Shown piece after piece: positions 35,034-44,983 of a stretch of 64,000 nucleotides of DNA. Below the pieces are notes generated by a model that saw only the letters and a list, made by a program, of their open reading frames with translations, was not told where the DNA came from and did no database searches. Source of the DNA: an uncultured Candidatus Nitrosopumilus sp. (GTDB lineage: Archaea; Thermoproteota; Nitrososphaeria; Nitrososphaerales; Nitrosopumilaceae); NCBI GenBank assembly GCA_951812645.1, contig CATOSM010000001.1, positions 1,467,560 to 1,531,559 of the forward strand, read 5' to 3'. Every line of letters starts with the position of its first letter. The first letter of the stretch is position 1. The translations under genes and the position numbers were made by a program.

Positions 35034-38000
35034 ATGAATAACGAAATACAACGAAAAATAACTAGTCTTACGCTAATGGCAATTATGGTTGCCGGTGGTA
35101 TGACATTTGCAATTCCTGGTGTAATGCCAGAGGCATATGCTGCCAACGAGAACCTATTTGTCTCCGCAGAAAACTCACAGTTTAAGAACTACATGGTCGG
35201 CCCTCAAGTAATTGAGGTCGTCATTGCAGATACTGATCTAGATGAGACTAATGAAAGCAAAGGCGAACCAGACGTTACAATCAATGGCCAGGACCTAAGA
35301 ATGGTTCAGGCAACTGACGGTAGATGGTACGGTTACTTTGCTGACTTGAATCAGGCAAAAATTGCAGATGGAACAACTACTGTTAACGGTACCGGTTTAG
35401 ACTTTGGTCTACTCTGTACCAATGAGCAAGCAGCTCAAATTGTTGCTCGTAATGAACCTCGTTTCTTCTCTGATGCTGATGGCGTAGCCATCTCAGCAGA
35501 AAGTTGTGTTGGAAATCCCAAATTCAACAGCACCAACATTAACGTCCTAAGGGAAAACAAGGATGCTAATCGAGGTACTGGTTCTGTACTTATAGGCCAA
35601 ATTGGTCTAACCAGTATATACGCATGGCCTTTCATCCAACTCTATGAACTAAATCCAACTGGCAATGTCAATGTCGTATACAACAAAGGTGGCGGTTCAC
35701 AATCAACCGAATTGACCTTTGACAGTGTCGATGAATTTGTCAAAATAGATTTTGATAGGTCACAGTATCCGCGCGGTTCTGAAGTTCACGCAACAATCTC
35801 AGATGTTTGGTTAAACATCGACCCAACTGACGAAGATTCTTGGACATTTGGTACTTTAGAGGGTGAACTCTCTACAAACTACCAGGTCTTTGATGAAAAC
35901 GGCAGATCTGTAGGTGATATACCAGAAAATACTGATAATAACAAGCTAACTGAACAGTTGGCAGACTTGATGTGTGAAAACAACTGTATTCTAAGCTTTA
36001 ATCCAGATGCCAACAGTAAAGGTAATGTGGCAACATTACAAGATAATGACAATGCCGATATTACATCTGTGACGCCATCTGTCCCTACAAGCTTTGCAAC
36101 TGCAGCTGGAAACTTGGATGGTAAGATCCCAATAACATTTACAGAATTAGGTCCAAACAGCGGCGTCTTTGGTTCATTTGATGAATCAGATGCCTCTGCC
36201 ATTGTAATCACTGATAATGCAGCAAGAGGTTCTTCTGCAACATTTGATTATAACGAGGAAGGCCGTTCTATACTTGTGGGATTTGACACTGCCAAAGTTG
36301 ATTTGATGCCTAATGATGATTTGTGGAACTCTGGTGAAGAGATTCCTGTAGTCATCACTGATGGTGATGCAAATCTCAACAGCAGGGCAGACGAGGATTT
36401 GGATTTGAACAATCCAGAAATTCCGATAATCCCATCCTTGGCAACTGGCGATCCCTTCACTTTGGGTGAAAATGGTGAGGATAAAGAAATACGAGCAACA
36501 TTCTTCAATCAAGCAAGTGGAATTAGTCAAGTTCAAACTGGTTTCTCAGACTATGTCAATGCTACAGTAACTGTACAAGGATTTAGTGACAGAGCCATAA
36601 TTAACAATACAAATGTTAATGGAACTGTGGTTAATGGTTTGGCATTTGAATATGGTGTAGATGCAGCTGATCTGCAAGATACTGTACTATATGCACCAAA
36701 CTTTCATGGATTCAACTTGTTTAATTTGGATGTTAGAAGTCTAAACGCTACAGGATCATTTGACGTACATCTATTACACATAGATCCAACTAATGATGCC
36801 ATTATTCTTGAAGATGGTTCAATCAACAGCAAGACGCAATTTAATGTCAGTTCTGGACAAGAACTTTTAATAGCTAATGATGTTGATGCACAGTCACTAT
36901 CTCTAATTACTGATGATGTTGTAGAAGGAATCAATCAGATTCCATCTAATCATACTGTGGCAATTGCTATAGTTTCAGCAGGTGACTCAAAGATACCCAA
37001 TCCAAAAGACGCTATTGTCGCAGACTTCTTCTCCTTTGGATTCCTAAATGATGGTTCTGATGGCAATGAAAGAATTGCCAACCAAATAATCAGAATTGAG
37101 GCCGAGGAAACTGGTGATAATACAAGTACCTTTAAGGGTTCACTTGAATATGTCATGATTAATCAGCTCAACATCAATAATCCAGCTACCTACACAGGTC
37201 TATCTCCAATTGCCGATGACCCAAGCTTCATCGTAATTGAAGACCTAACAGATGAGGACTCTCCAAGAGTCAATTATCTGGACTTGGGTTCTGATGGTGT
37301 AGAAACACAAGTAGCTGATCAAGAAGAAGCTCCCAGCCACTCTGGTGTTGTATCCTTTGATGCAGACAGTTTCAAGAATGCAGACACTGTAAGTGTTACA
37401 TTAGAAGACATTGACTTGAACACAGACGTTGATCTTATTGATATCTATACAACAGTAACTGGCAGCAAAGTATCATCATTAAATGATGCTGTAGGTGATG
37501 ACAGATTCAATGTTGAACTATCCAATGGTGATGACCTTGGTAGATTGCTAGATATCACATTTGATGATTCTCGTTGGACTACACCTGCCAAAGACAGTAC
37601 ATGCTATAAGGCACTAGGTGATATTACATCTGACACAGGTCTTGGAGCAACTGGATTTACTCTAGTTGAGACAGGCCCAGAGTCTGGTGTATTTGAAGGT
37701 GACTTCCAAATTCCTGGCGCATACTGTCCATCAGATAATGATGACCCTACTACAGTAACTGGTCTTGACATTGAGGTCAACTATGTTGACTTTAGAGATG
37801 CATCAGGTGAAATCATTGAAGTTGGTGATTCCGCAGGAGTCAGAGCCAATACTGGTTCTGTCAGTCTAGATAGAACAGTTTATCCAGTTCCATTCGGTGT
37901 TCCATCGAATTTCGCATCTGTAACAGAAGATTTGACTCCAAATAATAGAGCAATCTTCCCAGTTCACGCAACTGGTATCGGTGGCAACTCCATTGATACA

Positions 38001-40034
38001 GGTGAATTTCTGTCTAATGGTGATCTAACTATTCACATTAGGGTTAACGACCCAGACTTTGACGTATCCGCAAGTGGTGAAGACTCGATTGCTGTGAATA
38101 CCAAAGCAGATGTAGGACCAGTCAAGATCTCTGTAATTAGAGGCGCTGACACAGTCGTACTAGCTTATGCAGGTAATCCAACACCAGTTGATGGTGTCAT
38201 TAACGCTGGTAACAACAACCTTGACAGCGGTGTCGCAAGACAACTCGGTCCAATAACCGAAATTGCACCAGATGCAGGTATTTTCGAGATTGACTTTGAC
38301 ATTCGATACACTGACGGTCCAGCAAGTCAAACCTGTCCAATTACCACTACTTTCACAAGTACTGATGGTGATTCAGGAAACACAGTTTTAGACAGATTTG
38401 ATGTAAAGGCAAGTACCGGTAATTATTGTATCCTACAGGGAGATATTCTCCAAGTAGAATACACTGATCCAGCCGATGCTTCTGGTAAGCCCAATACTGT
38501 AACTGACTCTGCTACTTTCGACCTCAGAAACGGTGTCTTACAATCTGACAAGTCTGTATACATTATCGGTTCCGATATGATCCTAACCCTCATTGAACCA
38601 GACCTTGATTTGGACAATGATGGTGCAGAAACATATGACTTAGACTTGATAGAATGGGATTCTGACGCAGCTACCATCTCCATGGGTAACCTTGGTGGTT
38701 CAGCTAACTCAGCAGCATTCGATCCAGAACCATCAAACTTCAGAGAAACAGGTGACAGTACTGGTATCTTCCAGGTTGTTATCGAAATCCCTGAAGAACT
38801 AAGCAACGATCAACTCGAAAGAGGTGAAGAAATTGTCTTAGAATACACTGATTGGGGTCCAAGTGGAGCTGACTATGTGGGTAATGAAGATGAAGATGTC
38901 AACCTGACAATCTTTACTTCTAACTTTGGGGCTACTGTCGAACTTGACCAAAAAGTATACACATGGACTGACAAAGTCTACATGACTATTGTCGCACCAG
39001 ATCACAACTTCGATAGCGACTTAATTGACGAAATCGGAGACTCCGGGGCAGATCCAGTAAAGATCTCCACCAGAGGATTTGATATTGACAATTACAAACT
39101 TGTCGAAACTGGTACTGATACCGGCATCTTTACAGGCGAAGTAATCCTTACAGGATTCAGCCACGATGCCGACGGTGATGGAACTGATGATAAAACAACA
39201 GGTTCAGCATTAGGTTCAGGTCCAACTGATGGTAAACTTCCAACTGATGACGATGACGGGCTTACAGTCTCCTTTGAATTCTCAGAGGATGAAACCGTAG
39301 TCGGTTCATCATTGATTAGATGGAACATCGGTGAGGTACAGTGGTTAGAAGCAAGCTACCCAGCTAGCGGAACAGGTGTTGTAAGAGTAATTGATCCAGA
39401 CATGAACTTAGATCCAGAAGCAGTCGACAACTTCGATGTCGACGTGTGGTCTGACTCCGATGCCGGAGGTATTGACCTTACTGTAACTGAGACCAATGAG
39501 GCAACCGGAATCTTCGAAGGTACAGTGTTCTTCACTACCGACGATGAATCATCCGGTCACAGGCTCAGGGTCGCAGAAGGTGACACTGTCACCGCAGAAT
39601 ATGAGGACAATACATTACCAGATCCGTACACAACTGCAGATGAACTTGACATTACTGCCACATCACTAATTGGCACTGTAGTACCACCTCTCGAGAGAGC
39701 ACCAGCTGCTAACTTGAGAGCCGTTGATGCATTCGGTAACAGTTTAGATACTGTCTCCGTTGACCAGCAGGTACTAATCAGCGCTGACTTGGCAAATGGT
39801 CAGGATAGAGAGCAAGCATTCGCATACTTGGTACAGATTCAGGATGGTAACGGTGTTACAGTCTCACTAATATGGATTACAGGTTCGCTATCTGCTGGTC
39901 AATCATTCAGCCCGGCATCATCATGGATTCCCACAGAAGCAGGAACTTACACAGCAACTGCGTTCGTATGGGAATCCGTAGATAATCCGACGGCATTATC
40001 ACCACCAGTGAGTACAACAGTAACCGTACAGTAA
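35034..40034 (+). CDS. S-layer protein (major cell-surface lattice protein)
   Basis: A 1666-residue exported protein with a signal peptide (about residues 1-36, ending AYAANE). The mature chain is very acidic, with almost no Lys/Arg clusters and no membrane anchor. It is built from Ig-like beta domains carrying a recurring ETGxxTGxFxG-type segment (for example near 37670, 38745, 39100 and 39490). In size, composition and start (MNNEIQRKITSLTLMAIMV) it matches the S-layer proteins of Nitrosopumilus. DxDxN/D loops suggest binding of calcium or other cations. It is followed by a SlaB-like anchored protein and a surface protease. Confidence 0.9.
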   Translation: MNNEIQRKITSLTLMAIMVAGGMTFAIPGVMPEAYAANENLFVSAENSQFKNYMVGPQVIEVVIADTDLDETNESKGEPDVTINGQDLRMVQATDGRWYGYFADLNQAKIADGTTTVNGTGLDFGLLCTNEQAAQIVARNEPRFFSDADGVAISAESCVGNPKFNSTNINVLRENKDANRGTGSVLIGQIGLTSIYAWPFIQLYELNPTGNVNVVYNKGGGSQSTELTFDSVDEFVKIDFDRSQYPRGSEVHATISDVWLNIDPTDEDSWTFGTLEGELSTNYQVFDENGRSVGDIPENTDNNKLTEQLADLMCENNCILSFNPDANSKGNVATLQDNDNADITSVTPSVPTSFATAAGNLDGKIPITFTELGPNSGVFGSFDESDASAIVITDNAARGSSATFDYNEEGRSILVGFDTAKVDLMPNDDLWNSGEEIPVVITDGDANLNSRADEDLDLNNPEIPIIPSLATGDPFTLGENGEDKEIRATFFNQASGISQVQTGFSDYVNATVTVQGFSDRAIINNTNVNGTVVNGLAFEYGVDAADLQDTVLYAPNFHGFNLFNLDVRSLNATGSFDVHLLHIDPTNDAIILEDGSINSKTQFNVSSGQELLIANDVDAQSLSLITDDVVEGINQIPSNHTVAIAIVSAGDSKIPNPKDAIVADFFSFGFLNDGSDGNERIANQIIRIEAEETGDNTSTFKGSLEYVMINQLNINNPATYTGLSPIADDPSFIVIEDLTDEDSPRVNYLDLGSDGVETQVADQEEAPSHSGVVSFDADSFKNADTVSVTLEDIDLNTDVDLIDIYTTVTGSKVSSLNDAVGDDRFNVELSNGDDLGRLLDITFDDSRWTTPAKDSTCYKALGDITSDTGLGATGFTLVETGPESGVFEGDFQIPGAYCPSDNDDPTTVTGLDIEVNYVDFRDASGEIIEVGDSAGVRANTGSVSLDRTVYPVPFGVPSNFASVTEDLTPNNRAIFPVHATGIGGNSIDTGEFLSNGDLTIHIRVNDPDFDVSASGEDSIAVNTKADVGPVKISVIRGADTVVLAYAGNPTPVDGVINAGNNNLDSGVARQLGPITEIAPDAGIFEIDFDIRYTDGPASQTCPITTTFTSTDGDSGNTVLDRFDVKASTGNYCILQGDILQVEYTDPADASGKPNTVTDSATFDLRNGVLQSDKSVYIIGSDMILTLIEPDLDLDNDGAETYDLDLIEWDSDAATISMGNLGGSANSAAFDPEPSNFRETGDSTGIFQVVIEIPEELSNDQLERGEEIVLEYTDWGPSGADYVGNEDEDVNLTIFTSNFGATVELDQKVYTWTDKVYMTIVAPDHNFDSDLIDEIGDSGADPVKISTRGFDIDNYKLVETGTDTGIFTGEVILTGFSHDADGDGTDDKTTGSALGSGPTDGKLPTDDDDGLTVSFEFSEDETVVGSSLIRWNIGEVQWLEASYPASGTGVVRVIDPDMNLDPEAVDNFDVDVWSDSDAGGIDLTVTETNEATGIFEGTVFFTTDDESSGHRLRVAEGDTVTAEYEDNTLPDPYTTADELDITATSLIGTVVPPLERAPAANLRAVDAFGNSLDTVSVDQQVLISADLANGQDREQAFAYLVQIQDGNGVTVSLIWITGSLSAGQSFSPASSWIPTEAGTYTATAFVWESVDNPTALSPPVSTTVTVQ

Positions 40035-40052
40035 GAATAACTAGTTCAAACT

Positions 40053-40072
40053 TTCCCCTTTTTTCTTTTTTT
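40053..40072 (+). terminator. Poly-T terminator after the S-layer gene
   Basis: TTCCCCTTTTTTCTTTTTTT begins about 20 bases after the S-layer stop. A double T-run without a hairpin is the normal archaeal terminator form. Confidence 0.6.
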
Positions 40073-40146
40073 GAATCCTTCTTAACGCAAGTTATAGGCA
40101 ACTTTTCCAGAAGTAATATCTAGGAGAAGATTGGCAATTAATTAAA

Positions 40147-41115
40147 TTGAAATTTGTAATCTTGTTTTCCTGTTTTGTATCTTTGTTATTTGCAGGCATG
40201 CCTGAATCCTTTTCAGAAGAACTAACCCTCTTTACAAATAGCAAGGTGTATTCCCCTGAGCATAACTTACAAGTCTATGGCAAGGCTTTGCCTGGAGAGG
40301 ATCTTATCATGCGATTATTTGCGCCTGATCAAACCGTTGCAAAACTTGATCAAATAACCACCGATGATGACGGTACATTCAATCACGTATTGCTAACTTG
40401 GCCTGAACCTTCCACTAATTTTCCATATGGTACATACACCATTGACATAATTAGTACGGAACAAAAATTGACCCAAAACACCGATGTAAAGTTTTCATCT
40501 ACAACTGACCTAGCTGACGTAACTGTGGAGAGATTTGTAAGCACTTTGGTTTTTGCACCTGAAACTGCCGCAATTGGTCAGCCTATTCGAGTATTTGTCC
40601 AAACAACCAGTGACGGTCTTTTGATTGGAAATGAACCCTCAAAACTATTAAGCTCAACCCATGTTCATTTACCCTCTGGAATTTCAGTTCCATTATCAGG
40701 CTCATTTGAAACATTACATCGGGGACTGCATTATGTAGACTACACCCCTATAGAAGAAGGAACACACGTGTTTCATGTGGTCGCATTCAGCCAGGGTACT
40801 ACATCCCACGGTTCCACAGCTACCAATGTTCTGAGTCAAGATCTTGGAGGCATCTCTGATCAAATTATCAGACTGAATGATATTTTAGATGAGACATCAG
40901 AGGAACTCGATATATTGAAATCCGAAATTAGGGGATTTGATACCACTTTGGGCTATGCAAGTGGCCAGATTGATGAAAATATAGGAACTTTTGCAATCTC
41001 TGCTGCATCCATCAGCGAATCCTCTTCCCAGCTCAATGCATTAATGCTGCCCATTATCGGAGCCATAGGACTGATTGTGGCCCTACAGGTAGCAATCCTT
41101 GCCCGAAGAAGATAG
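40147..41115 (+). CDS. Exported beta-domain protein with coiled coil and C-terminal membrane anchor (SlaB-like candidate)
   Basis: A 322-residue protein with a signal peptide (about 1-23), two predicted beta-sandwich domains (about 25-120 and 125-228), a heptad-rich region at about 232-290 (IIRLNDILDETSEELDILKS onward) likely to form a coiled coil, and a C-terminal membrane helix (about 298-318) followed by ARRR. This order is that of SlaB, the stalk that anchors the S-layer in Sulfolobales, although there is no visible sequence likeness. It lies directly downstream of the S-layer gene. A role as S-layer anchor is inferred from architecture and position only. Start is the TTG at 40147. Confidence 0.65.
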   Translation: MKFVILFSCFVSLLFAGMPESFSEELTLFTNSKVYSPEHNLQVYGKALPGEDLIMRLFAPDQTVAKLDQITTDDDGTFNHVLLTWPEPSTNFPYGTYTIDIISTEQKLTQNTDVKFSSTTDLADVTVERFVSTLVFAPETAAIGQPIRVFVQTTSDGLLIGNEPSKLLSSTHVHLPSGISVPLSGSFETLHRGLHYVDYTPIEEGTHVFHVVAFSQGTTSHGSTATNVLSQDLGGISDQIIRLNDILDETSEELDILKSEIRGFDTTLGYASGQIDENIGTFAISAASISESSSQLNALMLPIIGAIGLIVALQVAILARRR

Positions 41116-41131
41116 TTATAATAATACAAGA

Positions 41132-44100
41132 ATGAAAAACAAACCAATGCCCAAGGCGGCTATTTTGTTTTCAATGCTTCTTTTCTTCCCAATCATTACA
41201 AATTCATATGCGTTTTTACCTGCTGATTTAGACAATACCCCTGACATTCAAAACGACTTGGTCTTTGATTCCGATATCATACAAGTTGACTCTGCTTTCT
41301 TTACTGAGAATGACTTTAAAAGGTACCTGATATTTGGTACCGGTCTACAAAACAATGATCCCTTAAAAAACAATGCAATTTATGGAGTTGAATCTGACAA
41401 CGGATTTTTTTCGATATCAGTCATGTCCGAACAATCAGCATCAAATTTAATTTCACAAGGATACCATGTGGTTGAGGATTTCAAGCTGGATTTTCATTCT
41501 TCTAACAAAAAAACCCAGGATGCCTCTAGAATTGGCGACATCACGGGCTCCAATTCGGCTAAAACCAAATACAACTCGTCTGGAAACGGGACTGTAATTG
41601 CAGTTGTTGATACCGGCGTTGATTTTTCAAATCCTGACATTCAGCATTCGCTTGCACGGGACGAATTCAACCATCCGATAATGCTTGATCCTGACGGGCA
41701 GGGCATCGTATTGACAAACGCAACCTTTTTTGCCTACATTGACGAAAATGAAATCATTCGAAATTATAGCAAACCAATTCCTTCTGGCATGACCTCGTCT
41801 GCATATGTGACACGTGACGGCGTGTTTCTTGACGTATCTCAGAATGGAAAAGGCAGCGACATCCCAATTTACAACTCTTTTTTTCCACAACTAGGGGAAT
41901 CCCCAACTTTTAACGGTACCCTTGTAACTGACATAAAAATTGGCGACGATAACAGAAATTACATCAAATCAAAGAGCGGAGTCTATCATCTTGGCGTAAT
42001 TTACCAGGGCGCATCAAGCGGGCCATACACTGGAATACAGGTGGTGCCCGTACTTGTCGTTGACTCTTTTGTTCCAGGCCTGTATAACACAGTAATTCCC
42101 GATCTAAGTACTTCTTGGGAAGACTATACCAGATTTGATTTGGAGCCTGGGAAAAAGGCTGACTATGACTTTGATTTTACCGATGAGAGACCCATGGTGC
42201 TGGGAAGCGGAAAGGAATTCCTTGTTTATGACTCAAACAACGATGGCAAGAATGACTACAGTGCAGGAACAATAGGCGCACGAGTCCTGGACATCTACGG
42301 CGTAATCAAAAACAATTCTTCAATCATCGATGGCAATATACGGGCAGTCAACGGAACCCTTTTGCCTGGATTGGATCCACACGGACGGTTCTTTGGATTG
42401 ATGACTGACTTTATGGGGCATGGAACCTCCAGTGCGGCATCTATAGCCTCACGCGGCCAAGAGGCCTATGACATTTACAACAGCTCAAAAACGTATTCCA
42501 TAACCGGCGTCGCACCTGATGCAAGGATTGTTCCCGTAAAGGCACTATGGTTCGGCGATACCGTATATGGCTGGCTGTGGTCTGCAGGATTTGAAAACAA
42601 AGATCACGACTGGAAATTTTCAGGCCAACCAAAAGCTGACATAATTTCTAACAGCTGGGGCGTGTCCAATTTTCCTTCCTTCAGGGCATCTCCCGGAATG
42701 GACGCCCTGTCATTGATTTTGAGCGTGTTGGCAACTCCCGGTTCTTTGGATGATGACTATCCCGGCGTTACGATCGTCTCCAGTGCGGGAAATTCCGGCC
42801 ACGGATATGGCACAATTGGACTGCCCAATGCCTCGCCATTTGGAATTTCCGTAGGGGCTACCACAAACAACGTATTTGTTGGGTATGGTCCCTTCAGGGA
42901 TCAACCCAGGTTTGGAAATACGACCGTTCATTCCAACCACGTTGTGGATTTTTCAAGTAGGGGGCCTGGCCCCATCGGTGATCCTAAACCGGATGTCATG
43001 AGCGTTGGAGCACATGGCTTTGTACCCTCGAATGTCTTGAAGGCTGAGAAGGATTCCAAAGAAGAGTCCTTTTCCCTGTTTGGCGGAACCAGCATGGCCG
43101 CACCCATTGTCTCTGGAAGCGCCGCTGTGCTAATCGAGGAAATGAAAAAACAATCCAAAGGCCATGATTCATTTCTGATTAAAAGCATTCTGATGTCCAC
43201 TGCAACTGACCTGTACAATGATCCATTGACCCAGGGTTCCGGTTTGGTAAACGTTGAATCCGCACTGGATTACGCTAATGGGAAGAACGGCGTTTTCATA
43301 GTCCATAACGATGATTCGTATCACAACATCAAAGACATCCTTGATCCTGCAATTGAAAAAATCAATTCCACAGACATGGGATTTGAGACGTTCCAGCTCT
43401 CTGCGCGAGCATTCCCTATGACAGGCTGGTTCGGGGGACAACTGCTCCCTGGGGAAAGAAGCACTGCCACGTTTACCATTGACAATCCCACAAATGACAC
43501 TTTGACAATCAGCCTAAAGCCTCAAGCCCTGTCTTTGATATCAAGAACCCAATTCAACGGAACCACTGTCCCGCAACAGCATGACCCAATATTGAACAAA
43601 ACTGACACGTTCATTCCAAACTATGTCAGGCTATCCGAATTTGGCAATCCTGCCGAACTTGCGACCTTTTTCAATACTGGCGATCCAATCCCTGACGATT
43701 CCTCCCTGATGATCCTAAACGTAAATTTTCAATTTGATGACTTTATGAATGGCACCTCTGATCTCTATGCCGATGATCTGAAAATTGCCTCACTATACGT
43801 ATATGACTGGGTTGACAGCAACAACGATACAAGAATCACCAGTGACGAATTGTCCATGGTAAATAGGGCCGGATCTTGGGGAACCGTTCAGGAATTAAGG
43901 ATTTCAGAACCCAATGAAAAATTTGACGGCGTGCCACTGGTCGGCGTTTATCCCGTACCGACCAGATATTCCTATTGGTTGGGTGACACTGGAAAAAATT
44001 CCACCTCGATGGATTACACCGTCTCTGCAAGCCACTATGAAAAAGAAAACTGGTCCGTGCTTTGGCCTGAATCCAACAGTATTACCGTGTCTCCAGAAAA

Positions 44101-44941
44101 CTCATCAACTGTAGACGTCACACTGGTAACTCCGACCGATTCTCAGACCGGCATCTATCAGGGATTTCTAACTTTTGAAAGCGACAGGCATGTTGTAAAC
44201 GCGCCCGTATCCTTTGCAGTCAAGCAGCCTGTTGCCGAAAGCGATTCCACAATCATCATCAAAGGCAACACCGGCGATGACGTTCTTTACGGAAACGGAT
44301 ATACAAAGGGCGCATTTGACATGGCCAATCGCTACATGGCCGGGGATTGGAGGCAGTATTATTTTGACATTCAAAACGAGTCAATAAATTCCGCAGCCCT
44401 GGAACTTTCTTGGACCAGTGACGATACCAATCTGGCCGTATTTGTAATGGATCCTTCCGGGCAAATAATTCAAACCAATGTTCCGTCAGGCGTGTTTGGA
44501 CATTTCATGGGGTGGGCCTCACTTGATTGGCTGGGCAGCTCTCTTTTTAGCCAGGGCGGCGGTTTCTTTCCGGTAAAAAACAAGGACGATGTCTCCACCG
44601 TTCTTTTTGTTCCAATAAACCAAACTGGTACCTACACACTTTTAACACATTCAACTCTGTTTGGCGGCGATTCAACTACTGAGCCGATTACGTTGGCAGC
44701 CAAATTTACAAATATTTCCCCCACGATGCCTGACTCGATAGACCCCTCTGACACTAGGATGCAATCCATTCCTCCAAAGCCTGAAGAAATTCCTACAGTC
44801 CTAAACGAAACCAAAGCCTCAGACGAACCTGACGGGAACCCTGATCTCCTATTCATTGACGGAGTTGCAGTAGGCATTGTGGCTGGAATCGCGATCGGAT
44901 CGGTTTTTATTTTCATCATTAGGCAAAAACCTCCTAAATAA
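41132..44941 (+). CDS. Giant cell-surface subtilisin-like serine protease (S8)
   Basis: About 1269 residues with a signal peptide, a subtilase domain and a C-terminal membrane anchor (IDGVAVGIVAGIAIGSVFIF) with a short basic tail. The catalytic Asp is in IAVVDTGVDFS, the His in FMGHGTSSAASIAS and the Ser in FGGTSMAAPIVSGSAA. More than 200 residues are inserted between Asp and His. Downstream are several beta domains typical of tripeptidyl-peptidase-like subtilases. I chose the ATG at 41132, just before the signal peptide and 16 bases after the preceding stop; the frame is open further upstream into that gene. It may process surface proteins or degrade external peptides. Confidence 0.88.
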   Translation: MKNKPMPKAAILFSMLLFFPIITNSYAFLPADLDNTPDIQNDLVFDSDIIQVDSAFFTENDFKRYLIFGTGLQNNDPLKNNAIYGVESDNGFFSISVMSEQSASNLISQGYHVVEDFKLDFHSSNKKTQDASRIGDITGSNSAKTKYNSSGNGTVIAVVDTGVDFSNPDIQHSLARDEFNHPIMLDPDGQGIVLTNATFFAYIDENEIIRNYSKPIPSGMTSSAYVTRDGVFLDVSQNGKGSDIPIYNSFFPQLGESPTFNGTLVTDIKIGDDNRNYIKSKSGVYHLGVIYQGASSGPYTGIQVVPVLVVDSFVPGLYNTVIPDLSTSWEDYTRFDLEPGKKADYDFDFTDERPMVLGSGKEFLVYDSNNDGKNDYSAGTIGARVLDIYGVIKNNSSIIDGNIRAVNGTLLPGLDPHGRFFGLMTDFMGHGTSSAASIASRGQEAYDIYNSSKTYSITGVAPDARIVPVKALWFGDTVYGWLWSAGFENKDHDWKFSGQPKADIISNSWGVSNFPSFRASPGMDALSLILSVLATPGSLDDDYPGVTIVSSAGNSGHGYGTIGLPNASPFGISVGATTNNVFVGYGPFRDQPRFGNTTVHSNHVVDFSSRGPGPIGDPKPDVMSVGAHGFVPSNVLKAEKDSKEESFSLFGGTSMAAPIVSGSAAVLIEEMKKQSKGHDSFLIKSILMSTATDLYNDPLTQGSGLVNVESALDYANGKNGVFIVHNDDSYHNIKDILDPAIEKINSTDMGFETFQLSARAFPMTGWFGGQLLPGERSTATFTIDNPTNDTLTISLKPQALSLISRTQFNGTTVPQQHDPILNKTDTFIPNYVRLSEFGNPAELATFFNTGDPIPDDSSLMILNVNFQFDDFMNGTSDLYADDLKIASLYVYDWVDSNNDTRITSDELSMVNRAGSWGTVQELRISEPNEKFDGVPLVGVYPVPTRYSYWLGDTGKNSTSMDYTVSASHYEKENWSVLWPESNSITVSPENSSTVDVTLVTPTDSQTGIYQGFLTFESDRHVVNAPVSFAVKQPVAESDSTIIIKGNTGDDVLYGNGYTKGAFDMANRYMAGDWRQYYFDIQNESINSAALELSWTSDDTNLAVFVMDPSGQIIQTNVPSGVFGHFMGWASLDWLGSSLFSQGGGFFPVKNKDDVSTVLFVPINQTGTYTLLTHSTLFGGDSTTEPITLAAKFTNISPTMPDSIDPSDTRMQSIPPKPEEIPTVLNETKASDEPDGNPDLLFIDGVAVGIVAGIAIGSVFIFIIRQKPPK

Positions 44942-44951
44942 TTGAACAAGA

Positions 44952-44959
44952 TTTATAAG
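44952..44959 (+). promoter_or_regulatory. TATA box of the complex III operon
   Basis: TTTATAAG, centred about 28 bases before the Rieske ATG, is a near-consensus archaeal box A. Confidence 0.65.
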
Positions 44960-44983
44960 CAATTTGGCGAGTACGAGAGCTGA

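Noticed and set aside
40147..41115. Homology of the anchored coiled-coil protein to Sulfolobus SlaB
   Set aside because: Only the architecture and gene order agree; no shared motif is visible, so homology is not claimed.
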